From assembly GCA_016125555.1 (NCBI GenBank), contig WGLN01000002.1, positions 1 through 64,000 on the forward strand: a stretch of DNA of 64,000 nucleotides, written 5' to 3'. The position numbers and the translations under genes are program-made. This document shows, piece by piece, positions 29,225 to 39,040 of the stretch. The notes below the pieces were generated by a model that was not told the origin of the DNA, did not search any database, and saw nothing but the letters and a program-made list of their open reading frames with translations. How positions within the stretch are numbered: the stretch's first letter is position 1; the number at the start of each line of letters is the position of its first letter. Source of the stretch: Porphyrobacter sp. (lineage in GTDB: Bacteria > Pseudomonadota > Alphaproteobacteria > Sphingomonadales > Sphingomonadaceae).

Positions 29225-29845
29225 GATCGGGGCGGAAGTGGAAAAGTCGCGGGTTCCAATGTTGCCAGAACGCCCGACTGGGCGCACTTTCAACCTGTCT
29301 TCGGGACACGAAGCAACCGGAACGGAAAGCCGCAAGGCCTTGAAGTTACCGGGGTTTTTATCCCAAGGATGGCGGTGGCAACTGTCCACGCCCCTGTCGA
29401 GAGACGGCATGCGGGAGGCTTCGGCCAAAGGCAAGTCCGCCTCGTTCGAGACAGCGGCGAAGCAACGCCACCGGACAGGCCGCGAACCTGGCCGGATCGG
29501 GTGATGGAGAAGGACGCAAGTCCGGATTCGCCGCAAGCCCGGATCGGTAAAGGGACACGGTCTCGGCCCAGCGAGTGCGCAAGGCCGCGGATGTCGGAGG
29601 CTTCGGGCTTCGAGGGACGCGGCAGTGCAGGAGCGAAAGCCGGATGCCGGCGCGAGCGCCGGTGAGCAATCCCGCCAGGCGGAGCATCGCGAGATGCTGT
29701 CGCGGCGGGGCCAGACATCGGGCGCCAAGCATGCCCCGGAGCGAGGATGCGGAAGGTTCGCCGGAAGCATCGGAGCAAGGGACGTCCACGCGCCGGTGAG
29801 AGTGGGGTCGGCAGCAATGTCGGCCCCATTTGCTATGGTTTTCCC
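29225..29845 (+). ncRNA. Putative large structured noncoding RNA
   Basis: The 922 bases between argG and rlpA (29079-30000) hold no frame with a recognisable product on either strand. On the plus strand they carry many small perfect hairpins closed by stable tetraloops: GCC-GCAA-GGC (29329-29338), GGC-TTCG-GCC (29417-29426), GGAC-GCAA-GTCC (29512-29523), CCGGCG-CGAG-CGCCGG (29647-29662) and GCATC-GCGA-GATGC (29684-29697). The GNRA and UUCG loops appear only in this orientation. A terminator-like hairpin with a T-run follows at 29804-29842. A TTGACT (29198-29203) could be a -35, but no convincing -10 was found. No known family (RNase P RNA, tmRNA, 6S, SRP RNA) could be matched; the boundaries are approximate. 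Confidence 0.5.
29804..29842 (+). terminator. Terminator-like hairpin at the end of the putative RNA
   Basis: A nine-base stem (GGGGTCGGC, 29804-29812, with GTCGGCCCC, 29819-29827; two G-U pairs in RNA) closes a six-base loop AGCAAT. It is followed by ATTTGCTATGGTTTT. The T-run is delayed by about ten bases, so termination strength is uncertain. Confidence 0.5.
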
Positions 29846-29854
29846 AAGCTCCCG

Positions 29855-29869
29855 GGAGCGTTTCGCTCC
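29855..29869. other. Small hairpin after the putative RNA
   Basis: Perfect six-base inverted repeat GGAGCG/CGCTCC around TTT. It could be a second terminator element or part of the same RNA. Confidence 0.35.
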
Positions 29870-30000
29870 GAGTCGCACTGCCCAGTCTAGGCGGCTTGGA
29901 GGCACTACAAACGGCACTTTGCCGCAAAATCGGCGCATTCCTGCGACGAACCGTCGGAGCCGCACGACGAGCCGTTGGCGCTATTTGCCTTGGGTGAGAA

Positions 30001-30555
30001 GTGCCGCCACAGCCGCTCGCCATGCGGACGGGAAATCGCATCAACGCCCTCGAGGGTCGCGGCCTGCGCGCCGCGCTCCTCGCAGCGCTGCTCGGCCTTG
30101 TGCCGCTCGCCGCCTCGAGCGCGGCGACCCCGGCCGACGGCGTGCCGCCGGTGGAGACCGGTGCGGTCGCTGCCGAAATGGCGATCGAGACCGTGCCTTT
30201 GCCCGGCACCGCGATGCCCGATGCGCCGAGCGCGCCGGAGATCGCCGAGCCGGTCACGACCCCGCTCGGCAGCGGCACCGCCTCCTATTACGGGCGCAAG
30301 TTCAACGGGCGTCGCACCGCGAGCGGCGAGCCCTTCGACATGGGCGCGATGACGGCGGCGCACCGCACCCTGCCCTTCGGCAGCCTCGTGCGCGTCACCA
30401 ATCTTGCCAACGGCAAGAGCGTGACGGTGCGGATCAACGATCGCGGGCCGTTCAGCCGCGGGCGGATCATCGATGTCAGCCGCGCCGCCGCCGAGGAGCT
30501 CGGCCTGATCGCGCGCGGTCACGGCACGGTCGAACTGGCGCTCGTCGAGGGCTGA
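30001..30555 (+). CDS. rlpA: RlpA-like septal ring lytic transglycosylase
   Basis: 184-residue secreted protein (hydrophobic signal LRAALLAALLGLVPLAASSA) with the double-psi beta-barrel RlpA domain: GTASYYGRKFNGRRTASGE, LPFGSLVRVTNL and the catalytic-type Asp in RINDRGPFSRGRIIDVS. RlpA cleaves denuded glycan strands at the septum and poles. It lacks a SPOR domain, unlike the E. coli form. The start is given at the GTG at 30001, preceded by GGTGAG; the ATG at 30022 (MRTGNRINALE) is an alternative. Confidence 0.85.
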   Translation: MPPQPLAMRTGNRINALEGRGLRAALLAALLGLVPLAASSAATPADGVPPVETGAVAAEMAIETVPLPGTAMPDAPSAPEIAEPVTTPLGSGTASYYGRKFNGRRTASGEPFDMGAMTAAHRTLPFGSLVRVTNLANGKSVTVRINDRGPFSRGRIIDVSRAAAEELGLIARGHGTVELALVEG

Positions 30556-30579
30556 GCCTTCGCTGCCGGGGACGCTCCC

Positions 30580-30993
30580 TCAGGGGTTGTCCGAATAGGT
30601 CATTCCCAGCGCCGCAGTATCGCCGCGGATCGTCAGTTTCAGCTTCGCACTGCGCGTGGCCGAGGTGTTGCGCAGCAGCGCCATCTCGCCCGGTGCGAAG
30701 CGCGCGTCGACCGCGCCGCCCGGCTGCACCGTCCCGCGCAGGTCCGGCACCGCGGCCCCCCCGGTCTTCTTGCCCAGAACCTCGACGGCCACCGACCCGG
30801 TGTTGCGCCCCGTGACCGTGAACCCGCCCTCCTGTCCTCCGCCCAATTCGAAGGTCTTGCCCGGTTCGATATTCAGGCCCGAGTTGATCGTTCCGCCACT
30901 TGCCGGGACGCCGCTCGCCAGCGCGAGTGCCAGCGCAGCCAAGGTGGTGCCGAGGGCGAGGCGGCGCAGATGATGATGCGTGTCGTCGGGCAT
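30580..30993 (-). CDS. Secreted protein of unknown function
   Basis: 137-residue exported protein with a signal peptide (LGTTLAALALALASGVPASG) and a small beta-rich domain (VTGRNTGSVAVEVL, FAPGEMALLRNTS) of the kind found in surface or immunoglobulin-like folds. A good ribosome-binding site (AGGAG) precedes the ATG. No family is recognised. It converges on rlpA. Confidence 0.65.
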   Translation of the reverse strand: MPDDTHHHLRRLALGTTLAALALALASGVPASGGTINSGLNIEPGKTFELGGGQEGGFTVTGRNTGSVAVEVLGKKTGGAAVPDLRGTVQPGGAVDARFAPGEMALLRNTSATRSAKLKLTIRGDTAALGMTYSDNP

Positions 30994-31226
30994 GGCAGGT
31001 CTCCTGAGCTGGCCTTGTCGCGGTCAGCTACGCTGCTTCGGGGAACGCGGATGCAGCCGTGCGCTCCGCACCGGCCACGGCACAAGGCGCCGAAGGATTT
31101 GCCGCCCCTCGCGCGTTGCCCCCCGGCGGCGCGAGGCGGTTGCTCCGAAAGGGATGCATCCCGGCTTGCCGCCGCCTCGCGGTGTGGCAGGTTCGACACG
31201 GCGGAGCAATCTCGCGGGGTGAGTCC

Positions 31227-32420
31227 ATGTTTTATCTGCATATTCCCAAGACCGGCGGGCAGACCCTGGCGCGGCGTCTCGCCTCCGCCTTTCCGCCGGG
31301 ACGTTCGCATCTTCAGGTCGGCCAGTTCACCTATCCCGCCGATTGCGCGGCCTTCACGGATTGCCTCGCCGAGCACGATTTCGTCGAGGCGCACGTCACC
31401 GGACAACTGCTCGAGGATCGCCCGGTCGAGGACCTGCTGGTCACGGTGCGAGAGCCGGTGGCGCAGATCATCTCCAACTTCCGCCATATCCGGCGCGAGC
31501 CCGATCGCCGCCTGAGCCGCGCCGCTCGCGAGCTCGATCCGGGCGCCTTCTTCGATCATTTCGGCGACTTCTTCACCAACTTCCAGACGCGCTACCTGCT
31601 TTCAGCCTTCCTCCCCCTGGGAATCGAGGAACAGCGCCGCGGCTATTGGCCCACCGCCGCGCACCACCTGCCCAAGGTGCTCGACAAGATCCGCTGGCTG
31701 CTGCCGACCGACCGGATCGACGCCTTCGTCCCGCTGTGGGAGGCAGAGACGGGGCGGCGTGCGGCGGAGCGCGGCTTTGCCACCAACCATGCCCCGGCCG
31801 ACGATGTCGACCTCGGCGCGCTCGAGGCCGCGATCCGCGCGCGTCCGGGGCTGTTCGCGCTCGACAGCGTGCTCTACCAATATGCCTGCGCGCGCCATGC
31901 CGAATGGGTCGCCGCGGTCCAGCAGCAGGTCGCCCCGTGGGACTATCCCTCCAATGCCAGCCGCGTCTTCCACGACGAGGGCGGCGGGGTGTGGCTGCGG
32001 AGCGGATGGTATCCTTCCGAGGAGACCGCGATCGGCCCCGGCAACTGGGCCGGTCCGTCGCGCCGCAGCGACGTCGCGGTGAAGCGCGGCCCCGGTCAGG
32101 ATGCGCTGGTGTTCGACGTGATCGTCATCAACGGCATCACCTTCGACGACATCACCGCCTACACGGCAGAGGGGTTCGAGCCGCTGCCCATCCGCCGCGA
32201 GGAGGTCTCGCGTGACCGCTGGCGCTACCGCGTCGATCTGTCCGCCCTGCCCGACAGCTGCAGCGTGGCGCTGATGGTGCCCAACTGCTTCGCCGCGATC
32301 AACGTCTTCGGCGATGGCGAGGACGCGGGGCTGGAGCGCCGCAGCTTCCTCGCGGCGGGCTGGGGTCTGGAGCGCATGGCCGCCGCATCCCGGCCCGCGT
32401 CGGTGCAGGAAGCGGCCTAG
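31227..32420 (+). CDS. Sulfotransferase-family protein
   Basis: 397-residue protein beginning MFYLHIPKTGGQTLARRL, which matches the 5'-phosphosulfate-binding loop (HIPKTGGQT) of PAPS-dependent sulfotransferases; the segment VREPVAQIISNFRH (about residue 74) resembles the 3'-phosphate-binding motif with Arg and Ser. The C-terminal region (about 260-397) is a separate beta-rich domain of unknown kind. The predicted activity is transfer of sulfate to a glycan or other acceptor. The longer upstream frame has no similarity, so the ATG at 31227 was chosen. Its stop overlaps the stop of the convergent HTH protein gene. Confidence 0.75.
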   Translation: MFYLHIPKTGGQTLARRLASAFPPGRSHLQVGQFTYPADCAAFTDCLAEHDFVEAHVTGQLLEDRPVEDLLVTVREPVAQIISNFRHIRREPDRRLSRAARELDPGAFFDHFGDFFTNFQTRYLLSAFLPLGIEEQRRGYWPTAAHHLPKVLDKIRWLLPTDRIDAFVPLWEAETGRRAAERGFATNHAPADDVDLGALEAAIRARPGLFALDSVLYQYACARHAEWVAAVQQQVAPWDYPSNASRVFHDEGGGVWLRSGWYPSEETAIGPGNWAGPSRRSDVAVKRGPGQDALVFDVIVINGITFDDITAYTAEGFEPLPIRREEVSRDRWRYRVDLSALPDSCSVALMVPNCFAAINVFGDGEDAGLERRSFLAAGWGLERMAAASRPASVQEAA

Positions 32421-33289
32421 CTCACACCCCCGCCGCCCGAGCCCCCGCCGCCTGCGTCCCCGCCGCCCGGGCCACCGCCGCCGACGCCCCCGCCGCCCGC
32501 GTCCCCGCCGCCGTCATCCCGCCGCCACCATCCCCGCTCTCCGACTGGCGGGGCGGGAGGTGCGGGGTTGTTGGAGACACATGAGACACTGTCCAGGGGA
32601 TGAAAATCCCCCCTCCCCTGCACGGCCCCGTTCCGCCCTGCGCTGCCCTGCGGATCGCCCTCCGACGCACCTGCCCCGTCGTCCTCTCCGTCGTCGTCTG
32701 CGTCGTCGGCCCCGTCGTCGCGGTAATCGTCGTCATCGCCATCATCCCCGTCCTCGGGTCCATCGGCGTAGAGCCAGTCGTCGTCCTCGTCCTCGTCTTC
32801 CGCCTCGTACGCGTCCCAGACATCGGCCGGCGGCGGATTGCGCAGCCGTTCGAGCCGCAGTTCGAAATCGCGCGCAGCCTGCATGACCTCGCCGCGCATC
32901 CCGAGCCGGTCGAGCCGCCCGAGATGGGCGAGGAGCAGGCGCGCATCATAGCGGGTGCGGGTGGCGACTTCCTCGCCGTGGTAGAACACCGCCTCGGTCA
33001 CGCCGTTGAGGGCGCGGTCGGCGAGCACCTCCTCAACCTGCGGGCGCGCCAGCAGCAGCGCGGCATCCCACATCTGCCGGAACTCCTCCGAGGCGCGCCG
33101 CATCCGGTAGAGATGCGCGCGGCTGACCCCCACCTGCCGCGCCGCCGCCCGGACATTGCCCCACTGCGCAAGCGTCTCGACGAACCGCGCCTGGGTCTCG
33201 GGAACGAGATCGGGCGCAAGGTCGGCCGGATCGAAGGCGGCGGGGGCGTGAGCGGAGGGATCGCCAAGCGGCGAGAGCTGGGTGGACAC
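32417..33289 (-). CDS. HTH protein with acidic and glycine-rich tail
   Basis: 290-residue protein. The N-terminal half (about 30-160) has a helix-turn-helix region FVETLAQWGNVRAAARQVGVSRAHLYRMRR with a following helical part (LADRALNGVTEAVFYHGEEV) reminiscent of phage terminase small subunits, though no other phage gene is nearby. The C-terminal half is low-complexity: an Asp/Glu-rich stretch (YEAEDEDEDDDWLYADG and DDGDDDDYRDDGADDADDD) and then a glycine-rich tail of G, D and S. The tail DNA is a run of repeated CCGCC/CCCCC-type units, suggesting slippage. Sphingomonads often carry such terminase-like HTH proteins; its function is unknown. Confidence 0.65.
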   Translation of the reverse strand: MSTQLSPLGDPSAHAPAAFDPADLAPDLVPETQARFVETLAQWGNVRAAARQVGVSRAHLYRMRRASEEFRQMWDAALLLARPQVEEVLADRALNGVTEAVFYHGEEVATRTRYDARLLLAHLGRLDRLGMRGEVMQAARDFELRLERLRNPPPADVWDAYEAEDEDEDDDWLYADGPEDGDDGDDDDYRDDGADDADDDGEDDGAGASEGDPQGSAGRNGAVQGRGDFHPLDSVSCVSNNPAPPAPPVGERGWWRRDDGGGDAGGGGVGGGGPGGGDAGGGGSGGGGVS

Positions 33290-33445
33290 GGACGCGGGCT
33301 CCTGTGCTGGGGCGCGGGAGCCGGGGAGGGTATGATGGGGGCGGGGGTGTAGGAAAGGAATTCTTGCCCGACTCGCTCACTAAATCTTCAGGGGATTTGC
33401 TCACTCGGCATTGCCCAAAGCACAGGACGGTGGCACATCAAGATC

Positions 33446-34576
33446 ATGGCTAAAGACGAACCGACAGCTGATGAAGACCTCTTGGAGCAAGAGGGCGTCG
33501 GCGAACTCCCTGAGGACATCAGAGAACCGTTCGACCCTGCGCAAATAAAAATCAGTCGTCGAGTGGTTCCGATAAACCTCATTGTCGATCGCATAAAATA
33601 CAATGAGATCGATCTACAGCCAGAGTTTCAGCGTAAAGCTCGTATATGGGATAGGACCCGAAAAAGTCGCCTTATCGAGTCGATCATGCTAAGGATACCG
33701 CTTCCTGTTTTTTACGTTGCTTCTGATGAAAATGAAAACTGGCGAGTGGTAGATGGGCTTCAAAGATTAACGACCATATACGACTTTATTTCACAGGAGA
33801 TCGAGCACAATTTCAGATTGAAGGGCCTTGAATACCTCACACCTTTTGAAGACGCAGCATATAACGACCTGCCACGCTCAATCAAAAGGCGAATTGATGA
33901 GACAGAAATAAATGTAAACGTGATTGAGTCTGGAACGCCAGAGACGGTCATGTTCAATATCTTCAGAAGACTCAACACTGGCGGAATTTCGCTAAATAGC
34001 CAAGAAATCAGAAATGCGCTTCACCCTGGTCCTGTGCGAGATTTTCTTAAGGAACTAGTCGCCTTACCAGAGTTTCACCTCGCAACTGATGGAGGCGTAC
34101 GCGACGAACGGATGGGCGCCAGAGAGCTTGCGTTGAGATTCTGCGCTTTCCGGCTGACATCGTTTCGGTATTACAATTCAGCAGATCTCGACGGATTTCT
34201 GAACGAAGCCATGCGAAAGATCAATTGCATGGATGAAACTGGGCGGGGCGAACTCCTTGCCGATTTCAGAGAGGCGATGGTACGATCACATCAGCTTTTT
34301 GGCGAAAACGCCTTTCGCAGAACGTTTTCTTATCAACCTCGCAGATCGCCGATAAATCGTGCCCTGTTCGAAAGCACTGCCGTACCGATTTTGGATATTG
34401 AAAGCCTACGCTTCAGACGGATGGCGACCTCACGAGAGCTCTACCAACAGAAATTCTACGACCTCCTTATCGATGACCGGTTCAATAGGGCGATCTCGCT
34501 CTCGACTGGTAGCCGCTCTGCGGTGATTGAACGCTTCCAATCAATGTCTCGTTTTTTCGAAAGCGGCGTATCGTGA
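33446..34576 (+). CDS. DUF262 domain protein, first gene of an AT-rich two-gene island
   Basis: 376-residue protein with an N-terminal DUF262 (GmrSD_N-like, ParB/Srx-fold) domain: LQPEFQRKARIWDRTRKSRL, then DGLQRLTT (residues 103-110), where the common form is DGQQR, and LNTGGISLNSQEIRNALH. The HNH-type DUF1524 nuclease domain of GmrSD restriction enzymes is absent. The stop overlaps the next start as GTGA (4 bases). The coding region is far lower in G+C than its surroundings (23 of 60 bases at 33541-33600), an acquired island. DUF262 proteins bind or hydrolyse nucleotides in several anti-phage systems; that role is inferred. The start has only a weak ribosome-binding site. Confidence 0.8.
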   Translation: MAKDEPTADEDLLEQEGVGELPEDIREPFDPAQIKISRRVVPINLIVDRIKYNEIDLQPEFQRKARIWDRTRKSRLIESIMLRIPLPVFYVASDENENWRVVDGLQRLTTIYDFISQEIEHNFRLKGLEYLTPFEDAAYNDLPRSIKRRIDETEINVNVIESGTPETVMFNIFRRLNTGGISLNSQEIRNALHPGPVRDFLKELVALPEFHLATDGGVRDERMGARELALRFCAFRLTSFRYYNSADLDGFLNEAMRKINCMDETGRGELLADFREAMVRSHQLFGENAFRRTFSYQPRRSPINRALFESTAVPILDIESLRFRRMATSRELYQQKFYDLLIDDRFNRAISLSTGSRSAVIERFQSMSRFFESGVS

Positions 34577-35673
34577 TCAAAAATATAGCAATCAAGCGCT
34601 TCAAACCTTTTCTTGAGAGCGAAGCTTGTCTCAAAAGGCTGACATTCGTGTTAGGCGAAAATGGCGCCGGGAAAAGTTCAGTTTCTCAGTCGATCATGCT
34701 TCTGAAGCAGACTTTTTCAGGTGGTGCGCAATCGCATCTGCAACTGAATGGTCCTTTGGTAAAGATCGGTAACGGTGTCGACGCACTGAGCCAATCCGCC
34801 GATGAAGACTCCATCGAGTTCAGCATCGAGTTTGATTCTGGGCGATCCCTTTGCATCAAGGCAAAGTATGAGCAAGATAGCGATTTTTTGCCGATTGAAG
34901 TTCTTCCAGAATCCGACTTGACCGAACTCGAAGAGACAAATTTGGTATATTTATCGGCCGACCGCCTCGGACCACAACTCCTCAGCTCTTTTTCTGCAGC
35001 TAACGCCGCGACACGCCGAGTTTCTGAACGTGGCGAGAATGCGTTGGCACTGCTTCATGCCCATCGAAGTGCGACTTTTGAGAAGGATGATCCTCGTGTC
35101 GTCGCTGAGATGGACTCATTGAGTGTGAAGAGTGCGTTCGACCACTATCTTTCCCAAATTTCCACTGGCGCATCCATTGAAGTCCAAGGTTTATCAAATT
35201 TAGACAGCGTCGCTTCGACTTTTTCCTTCGGAAAAACGGGAATGCTTCCTACGGAGCGAATACGCCCGACGAACGTAGGCTTTGGCCTATCTTATTCTGC
35301 TTCAATTATCATCGCCTGTTTACTCGCAAGAGAAGGTGATCTTCTGATAATTGAGAATCCTGAAGCGCATCTACACACGAAAGGCCAGCGCGCCCTCTGC
35401 GATCTTTTCACTCGCACTTCGGAAGCAGGTGTGCAGATCATCTGCGAAACTCACAGTCGCGAGTTTCTTTATCACATCCGCCGTCAAATAGCGGATAATC
35501 GAGTCAATGAGAATATCTGTAGCTTTAATTTAGTCTATAGAAATGAGACGGGCTCGAAGGTATCAGAATGGTTCCCGGTTTCTCGCCCATTTTCCGAATT
35601 GGGAGAAGAATTCGAGAATTTCTTAGATTTTTTTGGAACTCCAATGGATTTCATCCAACCTGTTCGACCTTAG
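34573..35673 (+). CDS. SMC/OLD-like AAA ATPase (DUF3696-type) paired with DUF262 gene
   Basis: 366-residue ATPase. Walker A GENGAGKSS is at residues 28-36; the Walker B and switch region reads LLIIENPEAHLHTKG (Glu261 onward), and a further motif is CETHSREFLYHIRR (Glu292 to Ser295). ENPEAHLH/ETHS is typical of the SMC-like ATPases carrying DUF3696 or found in OLD/RloF-like proteins. No TOPRIM nuclease domain is visible, so the nuclease activity, if any, is missing or elsewhere. The GTG start sits on the stop of the DUF262 gene (GTGA). The pair is a plausible defence module, but no enzyme activity is shown. Confidence 0.82.
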   Translation: MIKNIAIKRFKPFLESEACLKRLTFVLGENGAGKSSVSQSIMLLKQTFSGGAQSHLQLNGPLVKIGNGVDALSQSADEDSIEFSIEFDSGRSLCIKAKYEQDSDFLPIEVLPESDLTELEETNLVYLSADRLGPQLLSSFSAANAATRRVSERGENALALLHAHRSATFEKDDPRVVAEMDSLSVKSAFDHYLSQISTGASIEVQGLSNLDSVASTFSFGKTGMLPTERIRPTNVGFGLSYSASIIIACLLAREGDLLIIENPEAHLHTKGQRALCDLFTRTSEAGVQIICETHSREFLYHIRRQIADNRVNENICSFNLVYRNETGSKVSEWFPVSRPFSELGEEFENFLDFFGTPMDFIQPVRP

Positions 35674-35712
35674 ATTTTGCCAAGACTTGCTCCGTTCTGC
35701 GAATACCTCTTT

Positions 35713-35728
35713 CCCGAGCGATCTCGGG
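35713..35728. other. Hairpin between the ATPase gene and uvrA
   Basis: Six-base inverted repeat CCCGAG/CTCGGG with loop CGAT in the 60-base convergent gap. No T-run, so it may be only a weak terminator. Confidence 0.35.
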
Positions 35729-35733
35729 GAGGA

Positions 35734-38631
<2,898 letters not shown>

Positions 38632-38642
38632 GAGCGTCGCTT

Positions 38643-38657
38643 GTTCCGGAAATGTTC
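38643..38657 (-). promoter_or_regulatory. LexA (SOS) box of uvrA
   Basis: GTTC CGGAAAT GTTC on the plus strand, i.e. two direct GTTC repeats 7 bases apart, the alphaproteobacterial LexA operator. It ends 12-26 bases upstream of the uvrA start. The plus-strand orientation reads GTTC-N7-GTTC; the minus strand reads GAAC-N7-GAAC. Confidence 0.82.
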
Positions 38658-39040
38658 GCTAATGTAAAGGTCGTGTCGCGCGGCGACTCCGTGTTTTCCC
38701 AGATGGGGCCGAGCCTGTCTCGATGCAACGTGGGAAGGCACCGGAAGTTTCGCTAAAAAGCGACCCGTCGCAAGCCTGTGGGACCACTTGTGCCACCTTT
38801 CCGGGCTTTCACTTCACTGCGAGGGCAGATTTTTATCTATGATTTTTCAGAGCTTTGTGCACACTTCAGCCGCCCTACAGAAAAACTGAAGTCGCCAGTC
38901 GGGCCTGTGTGGGGCACCCGGAGGCCCTGAACTGCATCTCTCGGGCCGGGTCCTTTCGAGGGTCGCAACCTGGCTCCCCCGATCGCAGAAAAACCGACAT
39001 CGGGCTTCGCTGACACCCCCTGGCTTATGCCGGGCGAGGC
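38658..39040. other. Intergenic region between uvrA and the ABC transporter
   Basis: About 380 bases with no convincing gene. It has an ACTTCAG...CTGAAGT inverted repeat (about 38864-38892) and two related stretches, CAGAAAAACTGAAGTCG (38878-) and CAGAAAAACCGACATCG (38986-), about 108 bases apart. A CGCT-AAAA-AGCG hairpin lies near 38751-38762. The upstream part must include the uvrA promoter. No RNA family was recognised. Confidence 0.4.

Noticed and set aside
29200..29225. DnaA box and replication origin (TTATCCACT)
   Set aside because: Single site with one mismatch; no cluster of DnaA boxes, no AT-rich unwinding region and no dnaA or gid genes nearby.
29117..29665. Open frame of about 180 codons within the putative RNA region
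   Set aside because: No family similarity, codon use unlike neighbours, hairpins with GNRA loops fit RNA better; probably chance in GC-rich DNA.
29100..29845. RNase P RNA (rnpB) or tmRNA (ssrA)
   Set aside because: The conserved RNase P core (GAGGAAAGTCC and ACAGAAnnnCCGG types) was not found, nor a tag-coding sequence or tRNA-like TpsiC arm for tmRNA.
32417..33289. Prophage signalled by the terminase-like gene
   Set aside because: No portal, capsid, tail or integrase genes nearby; the HTH-like similarity is weak and the tail is unlike phage terminases.
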